Shown here one piece after another: positions 9,027-17,808 of a stretch of 64,000 bases of DNA. The translations under genes were made by a program, and so were the position numbers. Every line of letters starts with the position of its first letter. Position 1 is the stretch's first letter. The stretch is from Bradyrhizobium sp. B124. GTDB lineage: Bacteria > Pseudomonadota > Alphaproteobacteria > Rhizobiales > Xanthobacteraceae. Location: assembly GCF_038967635.1 (NCBI RefSeq), contig NZ_CP152413.1, forward strand, positions 5,150,001-5,214,000, written 5' to 3'. The notes beneath the pieces were generated by a model that did no database searches, was not told the origin of the DNA, and saw only the letters and a program-made list of their open reading frames with translations.

Positions 9027-9908
9027 CTAACTTCCGCGATAGGTCGCGTAGCTCCATGGCGTCACGAGCAGCGGCACATGGAGATGGCCTTCGGGTTCGC
9101 TGACGGAAAAGCGCAGGGGTATCCGGTCAAGGAACGGTGGATCAGACAATGGCACGCCGCGCCTGGCGAAATAATCGCCGACGCTGAACAGCAGCTCGTA
9201 CGTCCCGGCCGGAACGGGACGGCCGCCAATCAAGGGCTGGTCCGTCCGTCCGTCGGCGTTGGTCAAAGCGCGCGTCACCACGCGGCTCGTGCCCAGCCCC
9301 GCGAGTTCGATCAGCTCGACCGCAACCCCGGCAGCGGGCTTGCCGCTGTGGGTATCCAGCACGTGGGTCGAGAGACGCCCGTGAACGGCAAGCCGGTCGT
9401 CAGCCATCACGATCTGGTCGAGCCTCAGGGCCGCGATGCGACAGATCTCCTCCACCGAGGTCTGCATTTCGACCGCGATGTCATTCGGCAGGCGCCGCTC
9501 GAAATCACGTAGAATGGAATCCTTGGTGTGGCGGCGCACGCAGACGATGTAAGGAAATCCGAACTTGGCGCGGTAGGCATTGTTGACGCGCTGAAACGCA
9601 TCGTATTCCGCACCCGACAGCCGATCGAGCCCCGCGCTATTTTGCTCGGCAAAGGAATCATCGGTGAGACCCGCTGCACGCTGCGTCTTGTCAGCGAGGT
9701 CGGGATGCATCTTGATCAGTGCCAGTCGCAGTTCGGACGGTGCCTGCTCGACCGCCGCCTTCATCGCCATGAACAATTGAGCGATCCCGGCATACGGCCG
9801 CTTCATCGCAACCTGTTCGGCAACCCACGGCGAATGCTCGAAGACATTGGCGAGAGCCGCGACAAAGTCATCTCGGCTCGCATTGTTGAGATCGATCAAC
9901 GTCGTCAT
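9027..9908 (-). CDS. Bifunctional OHCU decarboxylase / 5-hydroxyisourate hydrolase (UraD-UraH fusion)
   Basis: 293 residues from the ATG at 9908; upstream in-frame codons are low-complexity and overlap the next gene, so the longer frame is rejected. Residues 1-165 are UraD: MHPDLADK with the catalytic His at about 68 and the FGFPYIV motif at about 116-122. Residues 175-293 are UraH (transthyretin-like): LSTHVLDTHSGKPA, TNADGRTDQPL, and the diagnostic C-terminal YRGS. The protein hydrolyses 5-hydroxyisourate and then decarboxylates OHCU to S-allantoin. The domains are ordered decarboxylase then hydrolase, the reverse of the reaction order. It lies directly upstream of uricase. Confidence 0.92.
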   Translation of the reverse strand: MTTLIDLNNASRDDFVAALANVFEHSPWVAEQVAMKRPYAGIAQLFMAMKAAVEQAPSELRLALIKMHPDLADKTQRAAGLTDDSFAEQNSAGLDRLSGAEYDAFQRVNNAYRAKFGFPYIVCVRRHTKDSILRDFERRLPNDIAVEMQTSVEEICRIAALRLDQIVMADDRLAVHGRLSTHVLDTHSGKPAAGVAVELIELAGLGTSRVVTRALTNADGRTDQPLIGGRPVPAGTYELLFSVGDYFARRGVPLSDPPFLDRIPLRFSVSEPEGHLHVPLLVTPWSYATYRGS

Positions 9909-9997
9909 GAATTCGTCCGCTGGTCCATTCGATGGATGGCTCTTCGACATGCGGCGCGCAGGGTCATTCCGCGCGATGCACCGCACGCTGCAATGCA

Positions 9998-10288
9998 CTA
10001 GTCTCCCTGTTTCCGCCGGTCGTAGGACAAACCGAATAATCCGGTGCGCTGCGTTTCCGGTTCGGGCGGCGGCGCAGCTTCCTTGGACTCGACCGCTGGC
10101 GCTGCAGCGACCGGCACGTCCTGGCATTTCATCGAATAGACCAGCTCGCCTTTCGCAGTCCGGCCGATCGGGGCGCAAATGTCTGCTGGTACGGCCGCAG
10201 CTTTCGGAACGGCTTTGGGCGCCGTTCGCGTCTCGGCCGCCGCTGGCGAAGCGGCCAACAGCATGACTAACAAGATTTTCGTCTTCAT
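9998..10288 (-). CDS. Small secreted protein, unknown function
   Basis: 96 residues starting MKTKILLVMLLAASPAAAE, a clear Sec signal peptide with probable cleavage after AAA. The mature part has two cysteines (about 22 residues apart), runs of Ala/Pro/Glu and a basic tail. It ends 89 bases before the UraD-UraH start on the same strand. No family recognised. Confidence 0.6.
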   Translation of the reverse strand: MKTKILLVMLLAASPAAAETRTAPKAVPKAAAVPADICAPIGRTAKGELVYSMKCQDVPVAAAPAVESKEAAPPPEPETQRTGLFGLSYDRRKQGD

Positions 10289-10487
10289 CGGCTGTGTGTT
10301 CTCGGATGGTTTGCGCGCGTGCGATTGGAGTCTGCCAACGATAGACCCTGCCAAAAGTTTAGTCGCGCCCAATTATTTTGCGCACCACTTCGTGATCGCC
10401 GTCGGGCTAAGCAACGTTGTTGCAAGCACTATTTGCGGAAAACCAGGCCGAGCGATTCCTCCGGCCAGGAGCCCAAGGGAGAACCCA

Positions 10488-10715
10488 ATGAAGAAAAACA
10501 CTCGCGTTGTTTACGTCGTGACGGCCGGTCTGCTGCTCGGATCGACCTTGCAAAGCGCCACGGCCTCAGAGCGCCACCGCAAGCCACAGGTTGCACCGGT
10601 TCAGCAATCGCAGTCCCGTCCGACCGACGCCTATGCGGCTTGGCAGCAACCCAGGGTAAACAGCCCCGTTTCCTCTTATTACACCGGGGGCTATTCGGCT
10701 CCGGCCGGACACTAG
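10488..10715 (+). CDS. Small exported protein, unknown function
   Basis: 75 residues from an ATG preceded by AAGGGAGAA. Residues 1-27 (MKKNTRVVYVVTAGLLLGS followed by TLQSATA) form a signal peptide; the mature part is polar, rich in Gln, Pro, Ser and Tyr, and lacks cysteines. It is divergent from the other small secreted gene. I cannot assign a function. Confidence 0.6.
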   Translation: MKKNTRVVYVVTAGLLLGSTLQSATASERHRKPQVAPVQQSQSRPTDAYAAWQQPRVNSPVSSYYTGGYSAPAGH

Positions 10716-10805
10716 TCCAACTCCAGACTCTGGCTCGCCAAGACAACTTCGGCCTGATGCCTGCCCGTCCGGCCGAAGTCGCGCCCGCAACGGCTCGCTG
10801 CGCGA

Positions 10806-10991
10806 GCCGATCATCGCCGGCGCCATCTGCCGGCCGACCAGACCGCCGACGGCGAGCAGCGCCAGCAGGTACGGCAGCATGATCAGCAAGGCATTCGGAA
10901 TGCCGATGCCGAACGCCGACAGCTGGAATTGCAGCGCGGTGGCTGCGCCGAACAGGGAGCATGCCGTGATGCGCGACCGCATCGCGAACCC
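10806..10991 (-). pseudogene. C-terminal remnant of a BMP/nucleoside-type ABC permease
   Basis: In the minus frame this stretch reads SRITACSLFGAATALQFQLS, then AFGIGIPNALLIMLPYLLA and LLAVGGLVGRQMAPAMIG. This is the end of the inner-membrane permease that partners BMP-type binding proteins (normally GA-ALQLR, PS-LL-MLPYL, AGLVGR--APAALG). The frame before it is not a permease and no stop follows at the usual place, so only about 60 codons of a once longer gene remain. It lies beside a purine island that contains a BMP binding protein at its other end. Confidence 0.65.
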
Positions 10992-11092
10992 AACTCCCGA
11001 TGCCTGGCCGTTATCGCGCCCCCACCCCGACGTGCTTGCATAAATGGCCGCACGATTGAATATTCGCTGCACTGTTTGCAACGATCAGGACC

Positions 11093-12019
11093 ATGCCGAT
11101 GAGCGCCAAGCTGGAGCCGCGTCGACTGCACCATTTCATGGAGGTGCTCAATAGCGGCTCCGTGCGCGGCGCCGCCGGTGCGCTTGGCATGGATGCCTCG
11201 GCGGTCAGCCGGGCACTCGGCCTGCTCGAGAAGGAGTATGGCGCGCGCCTGCTCGAACGGCGAGGCCGCGGCGTTGCGCCGACCGACGCCGGCCAGCTGC
11301 TGGCCGCCTACCTGCATCGCCAGCAGGGCGAACGACAGGCGCTGCTCGCGCAGATGGACAGCATCCGCAAGGTCGAGTCGGGTCATATCGATCTCGTGAC
11401 GGGCGAAGGTTATGTCGACTGGCTGGCCAGGAGCTGCCTGTGCCGCTTCATGCAAACCCACCCGAAGATCACGATCAGCCTCGACATCGGGAGCACCGAC
11501 GAGATCGTGCAGCAAGTCGTGGGAGAACGCGCACATATCGGTGTCCTGTTCAATCCGCCTCGCGACGATCGACCGCGCTCGCATCATTCGCAGCCGCATC
11601 CGATCAGGGCCGTAGTGCCGCACGGGCATCCGCTGACCCAGCTCGGTCGGCCGCTCAAGCTCGCCGACCTCGCACCCTACCCGGGAGCCGCAATGCATCC
11701 GAATTTCGGCCTGCGCCAGCATGTCCAGGCCGCTGAGATCAGCGAAGGCGTCCGCCTCAATTTCGCGTTTACGACTGCCTCGTTCGATGCGCTCGCCCAT
11801 TACGTGACCGCCGGACTTGGCTATGCGTTGGCATCGCGCCTTGCGATGACGGAGGCCGACGCCGCCAAGGTGGTGGCGCTGCCGATGAAGAACGCGCTGC
11901 TGCATCGTGGCCGCACCCATGTGGTGTCGCGTCAGGGACGTACGTTGCCGCCCGCCGCGATGCAGCTGCTGCGGATGATGGTCGGCGAGATGCGAACACC
12001 GGGAAGCAGTGCGCGGTAG
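11093..12019 (+). CDS. LysR-family transcriptional regulator
   Basis: 308 residues. An N-terminal winged helix-turn-helix (RLHHFMEVLNSGSVRGAAGALGMDASAVSRALGLLEKEYG) is followed by a periplasmic-binding-protein-like effector domain. A second ATG six bases later (MSAK) is an equally good start. It stands alone between the purine island and the lipid operon and is transcribed toward the latter; which of the two it controls is not evident. The effector domain has many His/Arg residues at 180-190. Confidence 0.88.
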   Translation: MPMSAKLEPRRLHHFMEVLNSGSVRGAAGALGMDASAVSRALGLLEKEYGARLLERRGRGVAPTDAGQLLAAYLHRQQGERQALLAQMDSIRKVESGHIDLVTGEGYVDWLARSCLCRFMQTHPKITISLDIGSTDEIVQQVVGERAHIGVLFNPPRDDRPRSHHSQPHPIRAVVPHGHPLTQLGRPLKLADLAPYPGAAMHPNFGLRQHVQAAEISEGVRLNFAFTTASFDALAHYVTAGLGYALASRLAMTEADAAKVVALPMKNALLHRGRTHVVSRQGRTLPPAAMQLLRMMVGEMRTPGSSAR

Positions 12020-12027
12020 ACTGAGAC

Positions 12028-12047
12028 AGGCCGCGCCTTTGCGGCCT
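12028..12047. terminator. Hairpin at convergent gene ends
   Basis: AGGCCGC (12028-12034) and GCGGCCT (12041-12047) form a 7-bp stem around GCCTTT. It lies between the LysR stop and the stop of the convergent esterase and may serve both directions. Confidence 0.5.
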
Positions 12048-12823
12048 CAATCGCGACGCGCCGCTGCCGGAAACCAGATCGCGACCTGCGGAGGCGGACG
12101 AAACGGCTTCCAGCTGCCCGTCGGCTGGGCGAGGCGATCGGCAATCACCCACAGCGCCGGCGCGTGAAAGCCAAGCCCGATATGCGTCGTGTTCACTTCG
12201 ACGTTTTCGCGCTCCTCACCCTCCTGCTCCAGGCAGGCGCGCCACGCCACCACACCATCGGTGCGGGTATAGATCGATGTTGTCGGCACCGGAATCGGTT
12301 GCGCGAGGCGACTGATCCGCTCGGCGGTCGGCGGCTCATATTTCTGGCCGGTCAGCAGCCGCCAGATCGCGCGGACATTGCTCGCACCCGGAGCCGCGAA
12401 CGGACTGCCGAGCGTGATGACCATCCGCACCGCCGCGGGGATCTGCCGCGCAACCTCGCGCGCGATGATGCCGCCGCGGCTCCAGCCGACCAGGCTGACC
12501 TTCGAGCCGCCCTGCTTTTCGAGTTCGATGACCCGAGCCACCACGGCGGAGAGGTCCGCGTCCGGCGCGCGCACATTGCGGCCGCGGCCCCATCCATGAA
12601 CCTGATAACCGAGGAACTCGAGAAACGAGCGTATCGCCAATGTCGACCGGTCATCGGCGCCCAACCCGGGCAGAACCATGACCGGATGCCGCTGTCCCCG
12701 CGGCGCAGTCGCCAGAAGCGGCGCCGCCACGGCAAGCAGCGCCGGGATGTCGAGAATGCCGCGCCCTTCCGCGGCAAGCAGCGCGAGCGAGGGTGGTTCG
12801 ACGGTCTGCTCGTCACGTCCCAT
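12047..12823 (-). CDS. Alpha/beta hydrolase (esterase/lipase), copy 1
   Basis: 258 residues from the ATG at 12823, which has AAGGGA eight bases upstream. The oxyanion region HPVMVLPGLGADD precedes the nucleophile elbow GWSRGG (consensus G-x-S-x-G), and a late His in NTTHIGLG may complete the triad. It is a paralogue of the esterase at 20.8-21.7 kb, sharing VLPGL, the KVSLIGWS/KVSLVGWS elbow, VITLGSPFA and YTRTDGVV/YSRTDGIV. The pair brackets a lipid-synthesis operon, so an acyl ester or storage lipid substrate is likely but unproved. Confidence 0.85.
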   Translation of the reverse strand: MGRDEQTVEPPSLALLAAEGRGILDIPALLAVAAPLLATAPRGQRHPVMVLPGLGADDRSTLAIRSFLEFLGYQVHGWGRGRNVRAPDADLSAVVARVIELEKQGGSKVSLVGWSRGGIIAREVARQIPAAVRMVITLGSPFAAPGASNVRAIWRLLTGQKYEPPTAERISRLAQPIPVPTTSIYTRTDGVVAWRACLEQEGEERENVEVNTTHIGLGFHAPALWVIADRLAQPTGSWKPFRPPPQVAIWFPAAARRD

Positions 12824-12891
12824 GAGTAACGTCCCTTGTTGATGCTCAAGAACAGCCCCGCAACCGTGCATCGCCTGGCGAGCACGAGACG

Positions 12892-13689
12892 TCAGTTCGG
12901 CGGCGCGGCCTTTCCGAACACCCCGCCGATGGCCCGCAACAGCCAACTCGGCTGGTACTTGATCCATTGGACCGCCAGCTCGTTGGCAAGTCCTGCGACA
13001 TGCACCGGCTTTCCCGCCATGCAGGCGCGGTAGCCCTCCTGTGCGACGGTCTTCGCATCCATGATCATCATGCTCGGCATATTTCCGAGATTGGTGCCGT
13101 GGACCATCCCGGTGTCCGTCACGCCGGGACACAACGTCGTCAGCGTGATCTTGCTGCCGCTCAATTCCTGGGACAATGCCTCGCCGAACGACAGCACATA
13201 GGCCTTTGACGCGGCGTAGACCGCAAGGTTTGGCACCGGCATGAACGCCGCGACTGACGCAACATTCAGGATCCGTCCACTGTTGCCCTCGAGCATCGGC
13301 GCGAGGAAGAGACGAGTCAGTGCCGTCATGGCGACGACATTGACCTGCAGCAGCCGCAACTGGTCATCGAGGCCGATTGCGGCGACGCGTCCTTCGAGCA
13401 GAAGGCCGGCATTGTTCACCAAGAGGTCGACCCGGACGCCGGCATCCTTCAGCGAATCGTACACCGCCTGCGGCGCCGCCGGTTCGCTCAGATCGGCGGC
13501 AACGATGGTCACCTTGGTGCCATGATCGGCCTTGAGCTCGCGGGCAAGCTCCTGCAGCTTGTCGCGGCTGCGCGCCAATAGCACGAGGCTGAAGCGATTG
13601 GCCGCGAGCACGCGTGCGAGCTCGAGCCCAATGCCGCCCGATGCGCCGGTCACCAGCGCGCATTGACCTTCATTTCCGCTCACCGACAT
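12892..13689 (-). CDS. Short-chain dehydrogenase/reductase, fatty acyl or ketone type
   Basis: 265 residues from the ATG at 13689, with GGGAGG just upstream. Rossmann motif TGASGGIG at the N-terminus, NNAG at about 90, active-site Ser in NVASVA and the YAASK pair. Residues 200-265 carry an extended C-terminal segment with hydrophobic patches typical of SDRs acting on long-chain substrates. Its start overlaps the end of the small preceding gene by 10 bases, and the esterase follows 68 bases later, so these are cotranscribed. Confidence 0.88.
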   Translation of the reverse strand: MSVSGNEGQCALVTGASGGIGLELARVLAANRFSLVLLARSRDKLQELARELKADHGTKVTIVAADLSEPAAPQAVYDSLKDAGVRVDLLVNNAGLLLEGRVAAIGLDDQLRLLQVNVVAMTALTRLFLAPMLEGNSGRILNVASVAAFMPVPNLAVYAASKAYVLSFGEALSQELSGSKITLTTLCPGVTDTGMVHGTNLGNMPSMMIMDAKTVAQEGYRACMAGKPVHVAGLANELAVQWIKYQPSWLLRAIGGVFGKAAPPN

Positions 13690-13997
13690 GAGGCGCCTCC
13701 CTTCGCTGCCAGAACGGTTCTGCGCAATCCACGGACGGCGCGCGCAACAAGCCGCCGCCGCGCCAGACGACGTTCGTCGCGCCGCGCCAGCTCGGCAGGC
13801 GTGCCGGCGCACTTCCGGTCGGCAGCATGTGTGCGGGAGAACCGTTCGATCGCGCGCAGCAACGCCTGGGCCTGCTCGAATTGACCGGCCGTTTCCTTCA
13901 CCTCGCCAAGCGATTTGCGCAACGGCTCCAGCACCTCGATCCGGTCGACATGGCCCGACAGCCGGGCCTGCGGATCGCGATTTTGCGTCGCCGGCAT
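13680..13997 (-). CDS. Small basic helical protein, unknown
   Basis: 105 residues. Its ATG overlaps the stop of the adenylate kinase gene (TGATG), and its own stop lies inside the start region of the SDR gene, which strongly suggests translational coupling and a real gene. The protein is almost all helix-forming, with an early amphipathic part (VLEPLRKSLGEVKETAGQFE) and a very Arg-rich end (RRDERRLARRRLVARAVRG). No family recognised; a granule- or nucleic-acid-associated role would fit its charge but is speculation. Confidence 0.55.
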   Translation of the reverse strand: MPATQNRDPQARLSGHVDRIEVLEPLRKSLGEVKETAGQFEQAQALLRAIERFSRTHAADRKCAGTPAELARRDERRLARRRLVARAVRGLRRTVLAAKGGASCR

Positions 13998-14593
13998 CAC
14001 GTCACCGAACGATCTTGGCCGATCGCCCTGACGACGTCGAGGGCGACGGCCTCGACCGGCTGCAGTCCGTCGACGGTTCTGAGGATGTTCCGCGATCGAT
14101 AGTAGTCGACCAGCGGCGCGGTCTGCTCGTTGTAGGCGTCGATACGCAGCTTGAGCGTTTCGTGATTGTCGTCGGCGCGCACCGCGCCGCCCTGCTCTCG
14201 CGCTTCACGGGCCCGCGCCTCGATCCGGTCCAGCAACACCGCCTCGTCGGCCTGGAGCTCAACGACATGGTCGATCGCAAGACCTTCGGTATCGAGCAGA
14301 TCATCGAATCTGACCGCCTGCGCCATCGTCCGCGGGAAGCCGTCGAGCACAAAGCCACGCTCGGCATCCGCTTGCGAGATGCGTTCGATCACCGCGGCGA
14401 TCACGAGCTGATCCGGAACCAGCCCACCACTCACCATGATATCCCTGACCTTCCGTCCGATGCCGGTGTCCGCGTCGACCGCAGCACGCAGCATGTCGCC
14501 TGTCGAAAGGTGCGGTATGTCGTACGCCTCGACCAGGCGCCTCGCCTGCGTTCCCTTGCCCGCACCAGGCGGCCCCAGCAGAACGATCCTCAT
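13997..14593 (-). CDS. adk: Adenylate kinase, short form
   Basis: 198 residues from the ATG at 14593. P-loop GPPGAGKGTQ at 8-17, STGDMLR, the nucleotide motif GFVLDGFPRT, and a LID reduced to a short segment before the DD pair (RADDNHETLKLRIDAYNEQT), as in alphaproteobacterial short forms. It interconverts ATP+AMP and 2 ADP. The housekeeping adk normally sits in the ribosomal-protein operon; this one is in a lipid operon with an AMP-forming acyl-CoA ligase, so it may be a second copy that recycles AMP. That is inference. Confidence 0.9.
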   Translation of the reverse strand: MRIVLLGPPGAGKGTQARRLVEAYDIPHLSTGDMLRAAVDADTGIGRKVRDIMVSGGLVPDQLVIAAVIERISQADAERGFVLDGFPRTMAQAVRFDDLLDTEGLAIDHVVELQADEAVLLDRIEARAREAREQGGAVRADDNHETLKLRIDAYNEQTAPLVDYYRSRNILRTVDGLQPVEAVALDVVRAIGQDRSVT

Positions 14594-14687
14594 CGCATGT
14601 GTCCCGATATTCGCTTGATCACCGGCAGCTTTCCGACGGACCGTCGGGCGACCCGGCTCCGTACGGGCCGGGCCGCTCGAATTGTCC

Positions 14688-16019
14688 TCACGCCATCGCC
14701 AGCCGCGCACTGGGAGCAGGCCGCATCGACAGCAGCAACAGCAATCCCGACAACACGTAGAGCGCCATCACGAAGTACATGCTGTAGATGTTGTCGCCGG
14801 TGCCTCGCACGATCAGTCCATTGATCGAAGGGCTGATCGCCGGGCCGAGGTTGCCGAGACTGCTGATCAGCGCAAGCCCTCCGGCGGCGGCGCCGGTGGA
14901 AAGATATTCGCTGGTCAGCGCGAAGAACAGCGGCGTTGCCGACGCAATTCCGATCACCGCAAAGGACAGCGCAAGGATTGATCCGACGAGGTTGCCTTGC
15001 AGCATCGTGGTGATGAACAGGCCGAAAGCGGCGATCGCGACGCAGGCGGCATAGTGCCAGCGACGCTCGTGCCACTTGTCGGAGTGACGGCCGATCAGGA
15101 TCATGCCAATGACGCCGGCGGCATTCGGGATCGCGGCATAGACGCCGACAAGGAACAGATCCTTGACACCCCAACTCTGGATCAGGGTCGGCATCCAGAA
15201 CACCATCGTGTAGGTCGCGCCGAGCAGGAGCAGATAGACGAACGATAGCACGTAGACCTTGGGATCCTTCAGCATCTGCCCGAACGTTCCCGAGGGCTCG
15301 CTCTCGATGTCCTTCTCATCGTGCTGGAAGGTGTCTTCGAGCAGGGCTTTCTCGTCCTTCGAGAGCCACGCGGCCTGCGCGGGCTTGTCCTCGAGCAAGA
15401 CGTAAACCAGGATGCCAAGAATCAACGCCGGCAGACCCTGGACGAGGAACAGCCACTGCCAGCCATGAAGGCCGCCGGCACCGTCGAGGTACTTCAGGAT
15501 CGAGCCGCACAGCGGACCGGCGATCACAGACACGATCGTCGTCGCCGACATGAAGGTGGCGATCACCTGCCCGCGCCGCGCCGACGGATACCAATAGGTG
15601 AAGTACAGGATCACGCCGGGAAAGAAGCCGGCTTCGAACACACCGAGCAGGAACCGGACGAGATAGAACTGGAACGGTGTCGACACAAACATCATGGCGG
15701 CGGCCGCGAGCCCCCACAGCACCATGATGCGCAGCAGGGTCTTGCGCGCGCCGATCCGCTCCAGGAGCAGGTTGCTCGGCACCTCGAACAGGAAATATCC
15801 GATGAAGAAGATGCCTGCGCCGAGACCGTAGACCGCATCGTCGAATGGCAGCGTCTGCTTCATCTGCAGCTGCGCGTAGCCGATATTGATGCGGTCGAGA
15901 TAGGCGATCATATAGGCGATCAACAAAAGCGGAATCAGGCGCCAATCGATCTTCGAGAACAGGGATTTGTGCGCCGGACTTTCCAGTACCGACAGAGATC
16001 CCTTTGCGGGTGGGTGCAT
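14688..16019 (-). CDS. MFS transporter, anion:cation symporter type
   Basis: 443 residues from the ATG at 16019, preceded by TTTGGAGGACACCAGG; a TTG five codons earlier is rejected. About 12 transmembrane helices, with the loop 2-3 motif NLLLERIGARK and AYLDRINIGYAQLQM at helix 1, characteristic of the ACS family that imports organic anions such as phthalate, tartrate or hexuronates. It lies between the wax ester synthase and adenylate kinase genes on the same strand. Substrate unknown. Confidence 0.88.
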   Translation of the reverse strand: MHPPAKGSLSVLESPAHKSLFSKIDWRLIPLLLIAYMIAYLDRINIGYAQLQMKQTLPFDDAVYGLGAGIFFIGYFLFEVPSNLLLERIGARKTLLRIMVLWGLAAAAMMFVSTPFQFYLVRFLLGVFEAGFFPGVILYFTYWYPSARRGQVIATFMSATTIVSVIAGPLCGSILKYLDGAGGLHGWQWLFLVQGLPALILGILVYVLLEDKPAQAAWLSKDEKALLEDTFQHDEKDIESEPSGTFGQMLKDPKVYVLSFVYLLLLGATYTMVFWMPTLIQSWGVKDLFLVGVYAAIPNAAGVIGMILIGRHSDKWHERRWHYAACVAIAAFGLFITTMLQGNLVGSILALSFAVIGIASATPLFFALTSEYLSTGAAAGGLALISSLGNLGPAISPSINGLIVRGTGDNIYSMYFVMALYVLSGLLLLLSMRPAPSARLAMA

Positions 16020-16118
16020 CCTGGTGTCCTCCAAATGTTCTTTTGATTCCGACGCCGAGCGGGAGACCGCGGTGGCGTCCCCAGTTCCGGCGGTGTGACG
16101 CGTTGACGCCCCGGGCGC

Positions 16119-17672
16119 CTAGCTGGCCCGGCTCGCCTTGTCGTTTGCGGCAGCGGGCGGCACCTCGTCGGTCTGGATGACCGTCACCGACGCCGCGGCC
16201 GCCGATGCCGCCTTCGGTTGAGCCGTAGCCTGCGTCGTCAACTCGACAATCTCGGCCTCGACCGGCGGCAGGGCTTCGATCGCGCGCAAGGCCGCCCGGA
16301 GATGCTCGATCATCTCGTAGGACTCGTCCTGCGTGAGGACACGCCGGCATGCGGTCAGACCGAACTCAAGCAGGCCCGCATAGCTGTGCACCGTGATGTT
16401 CAGCGCGCTGCCGTGATAGGGGATCGAGACCGGGAAATAATGCACCATCCGTGCGCCGGCCATGTAGAGATTCTGCCCGGGTCCCGGCACATTGGAGATC
16501 AGCACGTTGCCCGCTGCCGGCATGCGGCTGGCGAGGTTGGAGCGCCCAAGCAGCGAGGCGAGCCCGGTCATCAGCCACGGCGAACCCGTGATCGGCACAT
16601 CGACACCGAGCACCGGCCTGAGTTCGCGCACGACCGCCTTCGCCGCCTCGGATGACGCATGGATCGCCTTAAAGCGGGTCGGCAGGTCATCGATATCGGT
16701 CGCCAGGTCGACGCGTACCGCCGAAACCTGGTTGTTCATCGCCTTGTCGCCTTCGGCACGCAGGCTAACCGGCACCATCGCGATCAGGGCCTCCTTGGGC
16801 AGCAGGCCACGCTCGGCGAGGAAGCGTTGCAGCGCGATGCTGCACATCGCCATGACGATGGTGTTGACGGTGCCGCCGACACGCCTGCCCAGAACCTTGA
16901 TGTCGGCAAGCGGCAACGACATCGTGCTGTAGGAGCGCTGATTGGTGATGGAGTCGTTGAACACCGTCTTCGGGGCCAACCCGAGGCTGAGCGAACGCTC
17001 CCCCTTTTGCGACCGCTGGCTGGCCACCACGCTCGCGGCCGTGCCGAGCGCCTTGGCCGCCGTCGGCAGGAGCTCCGCGAGCTTGCGATATTGCTGGGCC
17101 GCGTTGTTGGCCGCCGCCTGCAATAGCTCGGTCACGCCGAGCTGGTATTGCACGGCGGCGCGCTTGCGCCGTGGCGGCGGCACCTCGCGCATCTTGGGCG
17201 AGACGTCATAGAGCACCTTGGCGAGTTCGACACCGGCCTTGCCGTCGACGCCGCTGTGATGCGCCTTGGTGTAGAACGCGACCTGGCCGTTCTCGAGGCC
17301 ATCGATGACATACATCTCCCACAGCGGACGGCTGCGGTCGAGCAGCGAGGCGTGCAACCGCGCAACGAGTTGCTCGAGCTGCGCCATGGTGCCCGGCCGC
17401 CGCAAGGTGACGGTCCGCACATGATAATCGAGCTCGATGTCATCATCCTCGATCCAGACCGGCTCTGCGAGCTGGAACGGCATCTGCGCCAGCTTGCGGT
17501 TCAGCAATCCCGAGAGATGGAGACGCTTGCCGAGCATCTCCTTGACATCCTCGTAGTAGTCGCCCTGATAGCCCTCGGGGAGATCGAAGATCATCAGGCT
17601 GCCGACATGCATCGGCGTCTCCGGCGTTTCGAGATGCAGGAACGACGCATCCATGCTGCTGAGTTGATCCAT
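16119..17672 (-). CDS. Wax ester synthase / acyl-CoA:diacylglycerol acyltransferase
   Basis: 517 residues, full length for the WS/DGAT family. The catalytic HHSGVDG (HHxxxDG) is at residues 138-144 and the PLWEMYVIDGL block at 117-127; the C-terminal domain carries NVPGPG and a later PVSIPYHGSALNIT segment, as expected. A Pro/Ala-rich tail of about 50 residues follows. It esterifies fatty alcohols or diacylglycerol with acyl-CoA, making neutral storage lipid at the membrane. The acyl-CoA ligase gene precedes it on the same strand by 136 bases, supplying the acyl donor. A strong GGGAGGGA ribosome site precedes the ATG. Confidence 0.93.
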   Translation of the reverse strand: MDQLSSMDASFLHLETPETPMHVGSLMIFDLPEGYQGDYYEDVKEMLGKRLHLSGLLNRKLAQMPFQLAEPVWIEDDDIELDYHVRTVTLRRPGTMAQLEQLVARLHASLLDRSRPLWEMYVIDGLENGQVAFYTKAHHSGVDGKAGVELAKVLYDVSPKMREVPPPRRKRAAVQYQLGVTELLQAAANNAAQQYRKLAELLPTAAKALGTAASVVASQRSQKGERSLSLGLAPKTVFNDSITNQRSYSTMSLPLADIKVLGRRVGGTVNTIVMAMCSIALQRFLAERGLLPKEALIAMVPVSLRAEGDKAMNNQVSAVRVDLATDIDDLPTRFKAIHASSEAAKAVVRELRPVLGVDVPITGSPWLMTGLASLLGRSNLASRMPAAGNVLISNVPGPGQNLYMAGARMVHYFPVSIPYHGSALNITVHSYAGLLEFGLTACRRVLTQDESYEMIEHLRAALRAIEALPPVEAEIVELTTQATAQPKAASAAAASVTVIQTDEVPPAAANDKASRAS

Positions 17673-17808
17673 TCTTCCCTCCCATGACGTTGTGACGGCG
17701 ACCGCCGTCTTGATGACCGTACGCCGATATCTCGCGCGTCACGGTCATTGCATTGCGGTCGGGCTTGATACCTCTCCGCCGCTGCCGATCCGGTTCGCGC
17801 AGGCGCTC

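Noticed and set aside
9909..10178. Extension of the UraD-UraH protein by 90 codons
   Set aside because: Overlaps the small secreted protein gene and is not UraD-like; UraD begins at MTTLIDL.
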